Origin: Streptomyces naganishii JCM 4654 | Lineage (GTDB): Bacteria; Actinomycetota; Actinomycetes; Streptomycetales; Streptomycetaceae | Reading direction: 5' to 3' | NCBI RefSeq assembly: GCF_014650575.1 | Contig: NZ_BMVF01000008.1 | Location: 62,001-126,000, forward strand | Length of the DNA stretch: 64,000 bases | Part shown: one piece after another, positions 7,648 through 16,730 of the stretch | Layout of the letters: every line of letters starts with the position of its first letter | Numbering within the stretch: the stretch's first letter is position 1 | Notes under the pieces: model-generated | Seen by the model: the letters and a program-made list of their open reading frames with translations, nothing else | Databases searched by the model: none | What the model was told of the DNA's origin: nothing | Position numbers and translations under genes: made by a program

Positions 7648-8358
7648 TCAGGGCTTGCTCTGCTTACGTAGCTCCTTGAGTGCGCTTCGCATCTGTTGGC
7701 GCACGATGCTGCGCTGTTGGGAGTCCTTGAGCAGATCTTGGCGCATTTGGGCGCCAGTCTTCTCTCTCAGCCACCTGGTGCACTCTGCTGAGGCTTCATC
7801 AAGTTTGAGGCCGTCGTCTTCCCGCTCCATGCACCACTCCTCGATCACGTCCGCCTCTTCGTAGACGCCGAGGTTGGCTTCCTGGAACTTATAGGTTTGC
7901 ACGGTCACACGACTGAAGTGTTTGACCCTGCGCTGCAGCATGAGGTTGATACCAAGCGGGTTGAAGCAGGCAATTCGATTGCCAGACTCAAGCTGCTCGG
8001 GTGAGACATGGAAGCAGGAGTCGAAGAAGGCCGCGCATGGGTTCGTCTTGCCGTCGGCGGCCGGGAAGGGCGCAGGTAGCCACATTCTGTTGTAGTAGCC
8101 CTGTCTCCAGCTGCCCTGCGTCGTACGCCTGACCTCGGCCGTGAGGAGACGCCGTGTCAACTTGACCCCGTCAGCACGAAGAGAGCAGGGGTGATCCAAG
8201 ATCATGACCGTGCGTATCGTCGTGGTGCCATCGAGGTCAAGGACGGGAACGCTCTCGAAGACATCACCCGTAAGAATCGGGCGTGCAGGGTTCACCTCGT
8301 TGCCGAGCGCTCGGTAGAGGTCTTCCGAGCGCTCAGGCTTCTCCATATCGTGCGGCAC
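7648..8358 (-). CDS. uncharacterised protein, third gene of a cargo module
   Basis: A 236-residue protein of unknown function starting at GTG with AAGGA ten bases upstream; an internal ATG five codons in is an alternative. Visible features are a beta-rich first half (GDVFESVPVLDLDG, VMILDHPCSLR), the segment FNPLGINLMLQRRVKHFSR, and a long charged helical C-terminus (LREKTGAQMRQDLLKDSQQ) that may form a coiled coil. It follows the HTH gene after only three bases, so the two are one transcript. The strict coupling to a TIGR04255-type protein and an HTH protein on a mobile element suggests a toxin-antitoxin or abortive-infection unit, which is not proven. Confidence 0.6.
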   Translation of the reverse strand: MPHDMEKPERSEDLYRALGNEVNPARPILTGDVFESVPVLDLDGTTTIRTVMILDHPCSLRADGVKLTRRLLTAEVRRTTQGSWRQGYYNRMWLPAPFPAADGKTNPCAAFFDSCFHVSPEQLESGNRIACFNPLGINLMLQRRVKHFSRVTVQTYKFQEANLGVYEEADVIEEWCMEREDDGLKLDEASAECTRWLREKTGAQMRQDLLKDSQQRSIVRQQMRSALKELRKQSKP

Positions 8359-8361
8359 GTA

Positions 8362-9021
8362 TCACGCATCCTTGGGGCGAATGGACATTTCGCCATCGAC
8401 GTCGCGGTAGACCTCGAACGCAGAGCGGAACCGGTCCCGCCAGTCGGGGTCATACGCGGTCAGGATCTGCTCGCTGTCACTGTGCCCGCTTGCGTGCTCC
8501 AGGACGAGGTCGTGCTGGCCCTCGGTATAGAGGTCGACGGGCGTGATGGGTGCCAGCGAGGAGATCGGCATTTCGAACCACGATGCGACGTCTTGAACCA
8601 TGTATCGCTCAGTGACCACATCGCAGAGAGCGAGGATGCTGGCGAGTCGCCGGCGGTTCTCGCCAGTAACGCCACCGGCTCGGCGCCACTTCTGTACGGC
8701 GGGAACACTTACCCCGATCATGCGAGCGACGTCGCGCCAGGCGAAGCCAAGGTCTGCCAGCTCCTCGAGCAGCGTCTTCGGCGCGAGTCGTCCACGCTGG
8801 TTGACGCGGTACTGCCAGTCCTCAAAGGAGGCTCGCTGGTGCAGCTCGGTCGACGTCTCGGCGATGTACCTGGCCTGGCTGCGTAGCGAGCCAGTCTCTT
8901 CCGTCAGCTCGCTGAGCTGGCTGGCGACCGTAGCGGTGGGTTCTGATGGCTTAGCGAGGTTGGCGGTCGGCCGAGTTGCACCCTGGACGGGGCGGTGGGT
9001 CTCACTGCTCAGGCTGTTCAC
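8362..9021 (-). CDS. HTH protein resembling Xre/MbcA/ParS-type antitoxins
   Basis: A 219-residue protein starting at a GTG with GAGGAGG seven bases upstream, within the last codons of the preceding gene (20-base overlap). Residues about 80-125 form a helix-turn-helix (AWRDVARMIGVSVPAVQKWRR). The C-terminal part, with SSLAPITPVDLYTEGQHD and LVLEHASGHSD, resembles the toxin-contacting half of Xre/MbcA/ParS antitoxins, where an ITPVDLY-like segment is usual. The first 60 residues are polar and low complexity. It may autoregulate the three-gene operon. If the antitoxin comparison holds, the neighbouring 236-residue protein would be the toxin candidate, although it lacks a RES-domain signature. 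Confidence 0.65.
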   Translation of the reverse strand: MNSLSSETHRPVQGATRPTANLAKPSEPTATVASQLSELTEETGSLRSQARYIAETSTELHQRASFEDWQYRVNQRGRLAPKTLLEELADLGFAWRDVARMIGVSVPAVQKWRRAGGVTGENRRRLASILALCDVVTERYMVQDVASWFEMPISSLAPITPVDLYTEGQHDLVLEHASGHSDSEQILTAYDPDWRDRFRSAFEVYRDVDGEMSIRPKDA

Positions 9022-9802
9022 GCAGGACCTCCTCGCGGTATTCGTCGGTGATGAGCTGCTCGAAGAGACCGTAGGCACTCAGCGCGGCCTTGTCGTAGTG
9101 CGGCTCGATGTTGGCCCAGTCGAGGGGGGGCATCTCGTTGGCCGGGACCCAGTAACTGTCGAGGTCCAGGAGGTAAAAGGGGCCAGGCGGGGGGGTGGGG
9201 CGCCTCAGCTCGCCTCCGGGGGCCACGGCATACCCGTCAAGATTGCCGTGACGGAGCACAATGCCACGCTGCTGATCCCCGAAGGAGGCCATCCCCTGCC
9301 AAGCTTGCGTATGGCTTCCCTCGTCTACGCGTAGGCCGGAGACGCTAGTGAGGGCAGGCGAAATCCACTTTGACCAGTCCGCTGGACCCTCGATGTCCGC
9401 GCGGATCTCATTGATGTAGCGAATACCCAGTCGGGCGATGCCATCAGCAGGAGCTACGTGCTGCCGTGCGTCGACAGCGCGGTGCAGAATCTCTCGTAGG
9501 ACGCTCCGACGCTTGTAGGTGGTGGTCTCCACCGCGATGGCGTCTGCACGGAAAGTGACCGCAGTAGTGGTGTCGCGGGTCATGTAGCGGGGGTCGAATG
9601 TTTGCTCCGTCGTTGGAGCGACCCCGGGCGCAAGCGTGACATTCAGGGCTCTGGCAGCCGGACGGGCTAGCGGGAAGGTGTCCGCGAGCAGCTTTTTTAG
9701 GACTGCCTGGTCTGCCTCACTGAGCGGTGGCGTGGCTGTGTGGCGTAGCTCCACGACGGTCAGCGCCAGCGGCGCGTTCGAGTAGATCTTGCGTTGCCCC
9801 AT
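9002..9802 (-). CDS. TIGR04255 family protein
   Basis: A 266-residue protein, the first gene of the three-gene operon. It shows features I associate with the TIGR04255 family: an N-terminal segment SNAPLALTVVELRH, a central strand RLGIRYINEI, and an acidic tryptophan-containing C-terminus (LDSYWVPANEMPPLDW, LFEQLITDEYREEVL). The biochemical role of the family is unknown; members are scattered across bacteria and often sit on mobile elements. The ATG at 9802 has a weak GCAGGT site. The stop lies inside the next gene, indicating coupled translation. Confidence 0.75.
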   Translation of the reverse strand: MGQRKIYSNAPLALTVVELRHTATPPLSEADQAVLKKLLADTFPLARPAARALNVTLAPGVAPTTEQTFDPRYMTRDTTTAVTFRADAIAVETTTYKRRSVLREILHRAVDARQHVAPADGIARLGIRYINEIRADIEGPADWSKWISPALTSVSGLRVDEGSHTQAWQGMASFGDQQRGIVLRHGNLDGYAVAPGGELRRPTPPPGPFYLLDLDSYWVPANEMPPLDWANIEPHYDKAALSAYGLFEQLITDEYREEVLREQPEQ

Positions 9803-10632
9803 ACCTGCAATCTACCTGAGCAGAAACCCAAACGACAACCGGAAATACAACTTGGCGTGTCCACAGGGACGCGGAGAGCAGTCGAGCCACGATCCGGCCG
9901 GCGCGCCTTGCTCCCGTCGACGCACTGCACCTTGGCTGAGGCCGGTAGGGGTGCAGCGAGACATACGCGCGCCTGTTCGGCCGACGCACCCGCCGTCGTG
10001 GCTGACTGTCGTCGGTCGGGGGTTCGAGCGCGGGTCCGCCGCACTCCGGGGCACGCGATCAGCTCGCTGCCGCCTTCGGTGACGAACAACCGGAACGTTT
10101 AGGCGCCATCGGCAGCCCTGATTCGCCCCACACGGACCCGTTGCTGATGCCAGCTGAGCAGCCTCCGAGGCGTATGCCAGTTCATGCTCTCGATGCCCCG
10201 GCGGCGCTGTCCACAGTCAACGTCCATAGACAAGGGCGAGCGACTTAGCAGACCTCGTCCCGTCCAGGCCTCATGGGAACCACCGCGGCAGAGCGCACCG
10301 CGGCCACGGCCGCCTCACCTCTGCCGACCAGCGGGAATGTGAGTAAATCCCACTCCAGCGATCCCCGCCAGGATCCTGCTATACAGCAGCCGGATACAGC
10401 AACCAAAGCGCCCAGCCTCACCCCGTAGCGTCTCCTCTAGGCCGATGCGCGAACTGTACGACCGACTGGGACGTGCCGCTGAGGTTCCCGGACGGGCGCA
10501 GCAAGTGGTCAGAGGGCGCCAAAATCGGGATGAGCACTGGGGACCACCAGCGTGATCCTGCACGAATGGGGTCAATGTTGGCGACAGGCTGTACCGTCCA
10601 CGCAGACGTGGCGTGAGGGAGATATCTAGAGC
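9803..10632. other. non-coding spacer between divergent cargo operons
   Basis: About 830 bases between the minus-strand three-gene module and the restriction operon. Short open frames in both directions are arginine-rich and have no ribosome sites, so I read no gene here. The composition is mixed and less GC-biased than the neighbours. It presumably holds the two divergent promoters. GGGAG before 10633 serves the restriction gene. I see no convincing insertion-sequence ends or tRNA. Confidence 0.5.
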
Positions 10633-13600
10633 ATGGCAGCAGTGATCGAGAACCCGATCATCAATTCGCCGTACGCGGAGCCGGCCTGGCACTGGGAACT
10701 GGACGAGCGGGGCCAGCCGACCGGTGAGCGGGTCCCTGGGCGTCGTCCAAGCGAGACCTGGATGCCCGTCCCGCGCGCCCGGAAGGGACGCAAGACGTCG
10801 GCCGGCGTCCAGCACGAGCTGTTTTTCGACGGCATCCTGGAGGAGCGTAAGGGCCAGGACGTCATCGGTAACATCCGCAACGAGGTCGCCCGCTGGCGCA
10901 CCGCGGGATACCCCAACATCACGCCGACGACCCGCCGTCTCCTGGAGTACTGGACCGACCCGGCCCGGGAACGGAAGCTGTTCTTCGCTCAGGTTGAAGC
11001 GGTGGAAACCGCCATATACCTGACGGAGGTGGGCACGAAACTCGGCAGGCCGTGGATCAAGACCCACCTGGAAGAGACCAACCAGGACCACAATGCGGGG
11101 CTGCCCAGGGTCGCCCTGAAGATGGCGACGGGCGCGGGCAAGACCGTCGTGATGGCGATGCTCATCGCTTGGAACACCCTTAACAAGGTCGCCAGCCCAA
11201 AGGACCCTCGGTTCGCCAAGCGCTATCTCCTGGTCGCGCCCGGTGTGACCATCCGGGATCGGCTGCGGGTCCTGATGCCCTCCGATCCGAACAACTACTA
11301 CAAGGAACGGGACATCGTCCCGGCGGACCTGTGGGGTGCGCTCGGCCAGGCGCAGGTGGCGATCACCAACTACCACGCGTTTATGCTCAAGACGACGCGG
11401 GAGGGCCAGGGCCTCGCGTCCAAGACCAAGAAGCTGCTGCTGGCCAAGTCGAAGAGCGACCCCTTCGTCGAGAATCCCGACATGATGGTCAACCGGGTGC
11501 TGCGTGATCTGGGCGGAAGCAAGGGCGAGATCATCGTCATCAATGACGAGGCGCACCATTGCTACCAGACCCGCGGGGCCGCCCTGGAGGGGGCCGTCAC
11601 CGTCGACGACCTGAAGGGGGAGGAGAAGAAGCAGGCCGAGGAGGAGAACAAGCACGCGCGCCAGTGGTTCGACGGCCTGAACCACATCATGCGCAAGACC
11701 GGCATCAAGGCGGTCTACGACCTCTCCGCGACTCCCTTCTACCTGAACGGCTCAGGCTACCCGGAGGGCACCCTTTTCCCCTGGGTGGTCAGCGACTTCG
11801 GGCTCCTGGACGCCATCGAATCGGGCCTGGTCAAGATCCCGCGCGTACCGGTGGACGACGACGCGAAGCACAAGGAAGTCTCGTACCTGAACCTGTGGGA
11901 GCACATCAGGGACGAGATGCCGAAGCGTTCCCAGAAGCCGGAGACGCTCGCGGACAAGACGCTGCCGGCCGTCCTGGATGGGGCAGCCCACAGCCTGTAC
12001 CGGAACTATGCGGAGGCCTTCGCACGCTGGGAGGAGGAGACCCGGGGCACCGGCTCCACTCCGCCGGTGTTCATCGTCGTCTGCAACAACACGACGGTAT
12101 CGAAGTGGGTGTACGACCAGATCGCCGGGCACGAGCTGCCGGATACTGACGGCCTCGGCAAGAGGGGCATGCTGGACCTCTTCTCCAATTACGACGAGCA
12201 GGGCCGCCGTTATCCCGTGCCGCGCACCATCCTGGTCGACTCGGCGCAGTTGGAGTCCGACAACCCCCAGTTGGACGCCCAGTTCAAGGCTGCGGCGGCC
12301 GAGGAGCTGGAGGCGTTCAAGGAGGAGTACCGCACCCGATTCCCGGACCGTGATGTGGAGGCGCTGACGGATGCCGACCTGCTTCGCGAGGTTCTGAACA
12401 CCGTCGGCAAGAAGGGCAGACTCGGGCAGGACGTCCGGTGTGTTGTGTCCGTGTCCATGCTGACGGAGGGCTGGGACGCCAACACGGTCACCCACATCTT
12501 GGGAGTCCGGGCCTTCGGCAGCCACCTGCTGTGCGAGCAGGTGGTGGGCCGTGGCCTTCGCCGCATCTCGTATGCGGTGAACGACGAGGGGCTGCTGGAG
12601 CCGGAGTACGCGGACGTGTACGGCATCCCCTTCCAGTTCATTCAGACCGACCCGAACCGTGAGCTGAAGACCAAGCCCCGCCCGGAACCGAAGCACGTCC
12701 GAGCCATGAAGGACCGGGAGGAGCTGCGCATCACCTTCCCGCGCCTGGAGGGGTACCGCGTGGAGGTCGAGGAGGCGCGCTTCTACGCGGACTTCACTCA
12801 GGCGGAGCCGTTCAAGGTGAACGACCAGGTGGCGACGCGGGCCGAGCTGGAAGGTCTCATCGGGAAGAGTGCCACACACACACTGGTCGACGGCCAGGGC
12901 GTCCGCCTCCAACAAGTCGCCTTCCAGGTGGCCAAGCTGGCTCTGGAACTCTTGGAGGATCCGAAACAGGGACGCAAGCCGTGGATGTTCCCGAACCTGG
13001 TGAGGCTCGCTAAGGACTGGATCACGCACTGCGTCGGAACGGAAAACCAGCGAGACTTGGTGATCATCTCCAAGGTCTCCGAGGAACAACTGCGCGCTGC
13101 TCAGCAGTTCTTCGCTGCGCTGAACCGCCAAGAGGGCAACAACTCGTCCAAGGTGGTGCCCATCTTCGCGCGGTACACACCGGAGGGTTCCACGGACGAA
13201 GTGAACTTTTACACGACCAAGGCGGTCTACGAGGCGGAACCCGACAAGTCACCGGTGAACTACGTCGTCCTCGACGGGATAGGCGGCAACACCTGGGAGC
13301 AGACTTTGGCGAGGCTGCTCGACGCCAGTAAAAGCGTGGAGTCGTACGTCAAGAACGACCACCTGGAGTTCGCGATCCCGTATCTCTTCGCCGGGCGCAC
13401 GCACCGGTACCTGCCTGACTTCATCGTCCGGCTGAAGCGGCGCGACGGAGAGGATCAGCAGCGTCACCTCATCGTGGAGGTATCGGGTTCTCGAAAGTCA
13501 GCCGGCAAGCGAGCCATGAAGGCGGAAACCGCGCGCATGTGGTGCGCGGCCGTCAACAACCACGACGGATTCGGGAAGTGGGGCTACGTCGAGCTGTCGC

Positions 13601-13836
13601 AGGACCCGACTACGTTCAAGTCCGGGCTGAGCGCTGCGATCGAGGCGCTGTACGGTGACGGTGCCGTTACGGGCTTGCACGAGGACGGGCTCAAGAGCGT
13701 GGAGAGGCTCAAGAGCGACGATGACGATGCGGACTGGGGCGACGACGACTACCCCTGGGACGACCTGTTTAGCGCGGCGCGCGAGGCGGAGGCCGAGCAG
13801 CGGCGGCACGACGGCAACGACGAGGAAGGGAAGTAA
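10633..13836 (+). CDS. res: type III-like restriction enzyme, DEAD/DEAH helicase subunit (Res)
   Basis: A 1067-residue superfamily 2 helicase-nuclease, the length and layout of COG3587/BPTD_3080-type restriction subunits. Motif I is ATGAGKT near residue 166, motif II INDEAHH near 304, motif III DLSATPFYL near 364, and motif VI EQVVGRGLRR near 636. The C-terminal nuclease region shows YLPDFIVRLKR near 927 and LIVEVSGSRKSAGKRA near 947. The usual E-x-K lysine position is serine here, though lysines follow closely. The protein would cleave unmodified DNA after ATP-driven translocation, together with the methyltransferase five bases downstream. Start ATG with GGGAG upstream. Confidence 0.87.
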   Translation: MAAVIENPIINSPYAEPAWHWELDERGQPTGERVPGRRPSETWMPVPRARKGRKTSAGVQHELFFDGILEERKGQDVIGNIRNEVARWRTAGYPNITPTTRRLLEYWTDPARERKLFFAQVEAVETAIYLTEVGTKLGRPWIKTHLEETNQDHNAGLPRVALKMATGAGKTVVMAMLIAWNTLNKVASPKDPRFAKRYLLVAPGVTIRDRLRVLMPSDPNNYYKERDIVPADLWGALGQAQVAITNYHAFMLKTTREGQGLASKTKKLLLAKSKSDPFVENPDMMVNRVLRDLGGSKGEIIVINDEAHHCYQTRGAALEGAVTVDDLKGEEKKQAEEENKHARQWFDGLNHIMRKTGIKAVYDLSATPFYLNGSGYPEGTLFPWVVSDFGLLDAIESGLVKIPRVPVDDDAKHKEVSYLNLWEHIRDEMPKRSQKPETLADKTLPAVLDGAAHSLYRNYAEAFARWEEETRGTGSTPPVFIVVCNNTTVSKWVYDQIAGHELPDTDGLGKRGMLDLFSNYDEQGRRYPVPRTILVDSAQLESDNPQLDAQFKAAAAEELEAFKEEYRTRFPDRDVEALTDADLLREVLNTVGKKGRLGQDVRCVVSVSMLTEGWDANTVTHILGVRAFGSHLLCEQVVGRGLRRISYAVNDEGLLEPEYADVYGIPFQFIQTDPNRELKTKPRPEPKHVRAMKDREELRITFPRLEGYRVEVEEARFYADFTQAEPFKVNDQVATRAELEGLIGKSATHTLVDGQGVRLQQVAFQVAKLALELLEDPKQGRKPWMFPNLVRLAKDWITHCVGTENQRDLVIISKVSEEQLRAAQQFFAALNRQEGNNSSKVVPIFARYTPEGSTDEVNFYTTKAVYEAEPDKSPVNYVVLDGIGGNTWEQTLARLLDASKSVESYVKNDHLEFAIPYLFAGRTHRYLPDFIVRLKRRDGEDQQRHLIVEVSGSRKSAGKRAMKAETARMWCAAVNNHDGFGKWGYVELSQDPTTFKSGLSAAIEALYGDGAVTGLHEDGLKSVERLKSDDDDADWGDDDYPWDDLFSAAREAEAEQRRHDGNDEEGK

Positions 13837-13841
13837 GGACG

Positions 13842-16598
13842 ATGGCCGCTCCCCGCAGAGACAACGCGAAGACCGCCGCGAACCGCACTAAGGCCGTGCA
13901 GGCTATAAGCCATGAGGACAAAAGAGTGAACAACCCTACGGCGGACGCCATCGACCTTGTCACGGAAGACGTCGAGCAGTGGAAGACACTGCTATACCCG
14001 CGTGACCCCTCACTCGACCCTCAGCTCGTGTGGAAGGGCAAAGACGAGCAGGACGCACAGGACTTGGAGGTCCCGGCGCCGCCGATCTTCCGCCAGGAGT
14101 TGATCGAGCCGCGGTATCTCGTCAAGCAGCTCATGGACGAGACGAAGAGGCGACAGAATGACGGGGAAGACGATGGTACCGAGGAGGCATTGTCACTCTT
14201 CGGTACCGACTTCTTCGATGACGGCATCCCGGATGAGCTGGAGAAGATCGAATGGTATAAACACCAGATGAACTGGACCAACCGCATGATCCTGGGCGAC
14301 TCGCTCCAGGTGATGGCGAGCCTTGCAGAGCGAGAGAATCTGCGAGGAAAGGTCCAGATGGTGTACATCGATCCGCCGTATGGGATCAAGTTCAATTCGA
14401 ACTGGCAGGTGTCAGCCCGATCACGTGATGTCAAGGACGGGAATCTCGCTTCAGCGACGCGGGAAGTAGAGCAGCTCAAGGCGTTCAGGGATACGTGGGA
14501 CTTGGGCATTCACTCATATCTTGCGTACCTTCGGGATCGCCTCCTTGCAGCACGAGACCTACTGACGGAGTCCGGATCGGTCTTCCTGCAAATCGGTGAC
14601 GAGAATGTTCACCTTGCCCGTACACTTCTAGATGAAGTGTTCGGAGTCGAAAACTTCGTAACACTGATCACCGTAAAGAAAACCTCTACGGGGACGGGTG
14701 ATTTCCTAGCCAGCGTTTCCGATTACGTGATTTGGTATGCAAAAGACCGCTCACTCCTTAAATATCGTCAAATCTATAAGCTGAAGTCAGTTGGGGGCGA
14801 AGGCGCATCTGCCTACAATCAACTTGAGCTTCCCGACGGGAGACGCCGTCGTGCCACCAAGGAGGAGAGGGAAGACTCATCTCTCGCACCTACGGGAGCT
14901 AGATTCTTCCGCCCTTCTCCACTCACAAGCGACTCCGTTGGCCGGGAAAAGGGTGAGGGTGCGGCAAGCTGGTTTCCGGTGATCTTCAACGGCCAGGAGT
15001 TTCTTCCCTCGATCAAGGTTCGTTGGAAAACGAACGAAGTGGGAATGAGCCGCCTCAAAGCAGCGAACCGCTTGGTCGCAACAGGACGGTCACTCAACTA
15101 CCTGCGTTACCTGGACGATTTCCCGGCCTATCCGATCAATAATCTATGGGAAGACACCCAGTCCGGTAGTGGCATGGATAAGATTTACGTCGTTCAGACC
15201 AACACCAAGGTCGTCGAACGCTGCATGCTCATGGCCACTGACCCTGGTGATCTAACCCTCGACCCCACCTGTGGATCTGGCACAACCGCCTATGTCGCTG
15301 AACAGTGGGGCCGCCGCTGGATCACCATCGACTCCTCCCGCGTCGCCGTCACCCTCGCCAGGCACCGTCTCATGGGCGCCAAGTACTCGGCCTACCTCCT
15401 CGCCGACTCCCCGGAAGGAAGGGCCAAGGAAGCCGAACTAAGCCAACAGCCGCTCGACCGTTCGCCCTCGAACCACGACATCCGTCGCGGCTTCGTCTAC
15501 GAGCGCGTCCCGCACATTACGCTGAAGTCGATCGCGAACAACCCTGACATCAAGGAGGGGATGACCCGCGAGCAGATCGACAAGGCGATCAACAAGCACG
15601 CCGAGTACGAGACCCTGTACGACCGCCCCTACGAGAACAAGAAGGCCGTACGGGTTGCCGGAGCCTTCACCGTCGAATCCCTGTCGCCGCACCGCTCCGT
15701 CTCCTTCGACCAGGAGGTCCCCGCCTCTGAGAAGGCCGCCGAGATGATGCCGTCCGGCGCCTCGTACGAGGAGACGATTCTGGAGCACGTCAAAAAGGCC
15801 GGCGTACAGAACGGGTACCGAAACGAGCGGCTGCAGTTCGAGTCGGTCGAGCCGGTCTCCGGCCGCATACTGACCGCCGTCGGCATCCGCAAGGACGCTG
15901 AGGAGGGCACACCGGCCCGCGTGGGCATCGCGCTCGGCCCCGAGTATGGAACCGTCGACTCACTCTTCATCAAGAACGCGGCCCGTGAGTCGCTCCGGTT
16001 CGGCAAGATCGACCTCCTACTCATTCTCGGTTTCGCCTTCGACGCTAACGCCACCGAGGCGACCAACGAGATCAACGAGGAGAGGGGCGAGTTCTCTGTC
16101 ATCCAAGAGCGGCACGTCGGCAAGATGACCGTGCTTAACGTCCGCATGAACCCGGACCTCGCTATGGGTGACGAACTGGCCAACACCGGCACGGGTAACC
16201 TGTTCACCGTCTTCGGTGAGCCCGACATCGAGGTGACCGAGGCGGACGACGGCCAACTCGTCGCCGAAATCAAGGGACTTGACATCTACAACCCGACGAC
16301 GGGTGACGTCCGCGCCGAGGGCCCGGACGACATCATGATGTGGTCTATCGACACGGACTACGACGCCGAAGCCTTTATCGTGCGCCACGTCTACTTCTCG
16401 GGAGAGAACGGGAAGTCCACAGGACTTAACCCGTACGAGCGGCTCGGCAAGGCACTCAAGGGACAGATCGACGAGGAGGCGCTGGCCACCCTCTTCACCA
16501 CGAGGTCGCGTCCCTTCCCCAAGCCCGAGTCAGGCCGAATCGCGGTCAAGGTTGTCAACTACTACGGCGACGAGGTCCTCAAGGCCATCGAGGTCTGA
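13842..16598 (+). CDS. mod: type III-like site-specific DNA methyltransferase (Mod), beta class
   Basis: A 918-residue adenine methyltransferase. The catalytic motif DPPY (residues 177-180, in VYIDPPYGIKF) comes before the SAM-binding motif DPTCGSGTT (from residue 474), which is the beta-class order of type III Mod proteins. The region between them should hold the target recognition domain; its middle, about 14640-14900, is visibly poorer in G and C than the rest. About 400 residues follow the SAM motif, with no motif I know. AAGGA precedes the ATG. It probably methylates N6 of adenine at one strand of a short asymmetric site, protecting host DNA from the partner helicase and possibly guiding it. 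Confidence 0.88.
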   Translation: MAAPRRDNAKTAANRTKAVQAISHEDKRVNNPTADAIDLVTEDVEQWKTLLYPRDPSLDPQLVWKGKDEQDAQDLEVPAPPIFRQELIEPRYLVKQLMDETKRRQNDGEDDGTEEALSLFGTDFFDDGIPDELEKIEWYKHQMNWTNRMILGDSLQVMASLAERENLRGKVQMVYIDPPYGIKFNSNWQVSARSRDVKDGNLASATREVEQLKAFRDTWDLGIHSYLAYLRDRLLAARDLLTESGSVFLQIGDENVHLARTLLDEVFGVENFVTLITVKKTSTGTGDFLASVSDYVIWYAKDRSLLKYRQIYKLKSVGGEGASAYNQLELPDGRRRRATKEEREDSSLAPTGARFFRPSPLTSDSVGREKGEGAASWFPVIFNGQEFLPSIKVRWKTNEVGMSRLKAANRLVATGRSLNYLRYLDDFPAYPINNLWEDTQSGSGMDKIYVVQTNTKVVERCMLMATDPGDLTLDPTCGSGTTAYVAEQWGRRWITIDSSRVAVTLARHRLMGAKYSAYLLADSPEGRAKEAELSQQPLDRSPSNHDIRRGFVYERVPHITLKSIANNPDIKEGMTREQIDKAINKHAEYETLYDRPYENKKAVRVAGAFTVESLSPHRSVSFDQEVPASEKAAEMMPSGASYEETILEHVKKAGVQNGYRNERLQFESVEPVSGRILTAVGIRKDAEEGTPARVGIALGPEYGTVDSLFIKNAARESLRFGKIDLLLILGFAFDANATEATNEINEERGEFSVIQERHVGKMTVLNVRMNPDLAMGDELANTGTGNLFTVFGEPDIEVTEADDGQLVAEIKGLDIYNPTTGDVRAEGPDDIMMWSIDTDYDAEAFIVRHVYFSGENGKSTGLNPYERLGKALKGQIDEEALATLFTTRSRPFPKPESGRIAVKVVNYYGDEVLKAIEV

Positions 16599-16730
16599 GG
16601 CCGCCAATGGGCGGGGCGGGGTGGGGTGGGTGCCGCCACAGCACGCACCCACCCCGTCCGTGACTGGTCATGCCACCACACAAAAGTGGCAGGTCACCAC
16701 GCCATCACAAGCAAGTTCCGGGGGGGACTA

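Noticed and set aside
9803..10120. Small plus-strand gene upstream of the restriction operon
   Set aside because: Arginine-rich sequence, no ribosome site and no family features; read as spacer.
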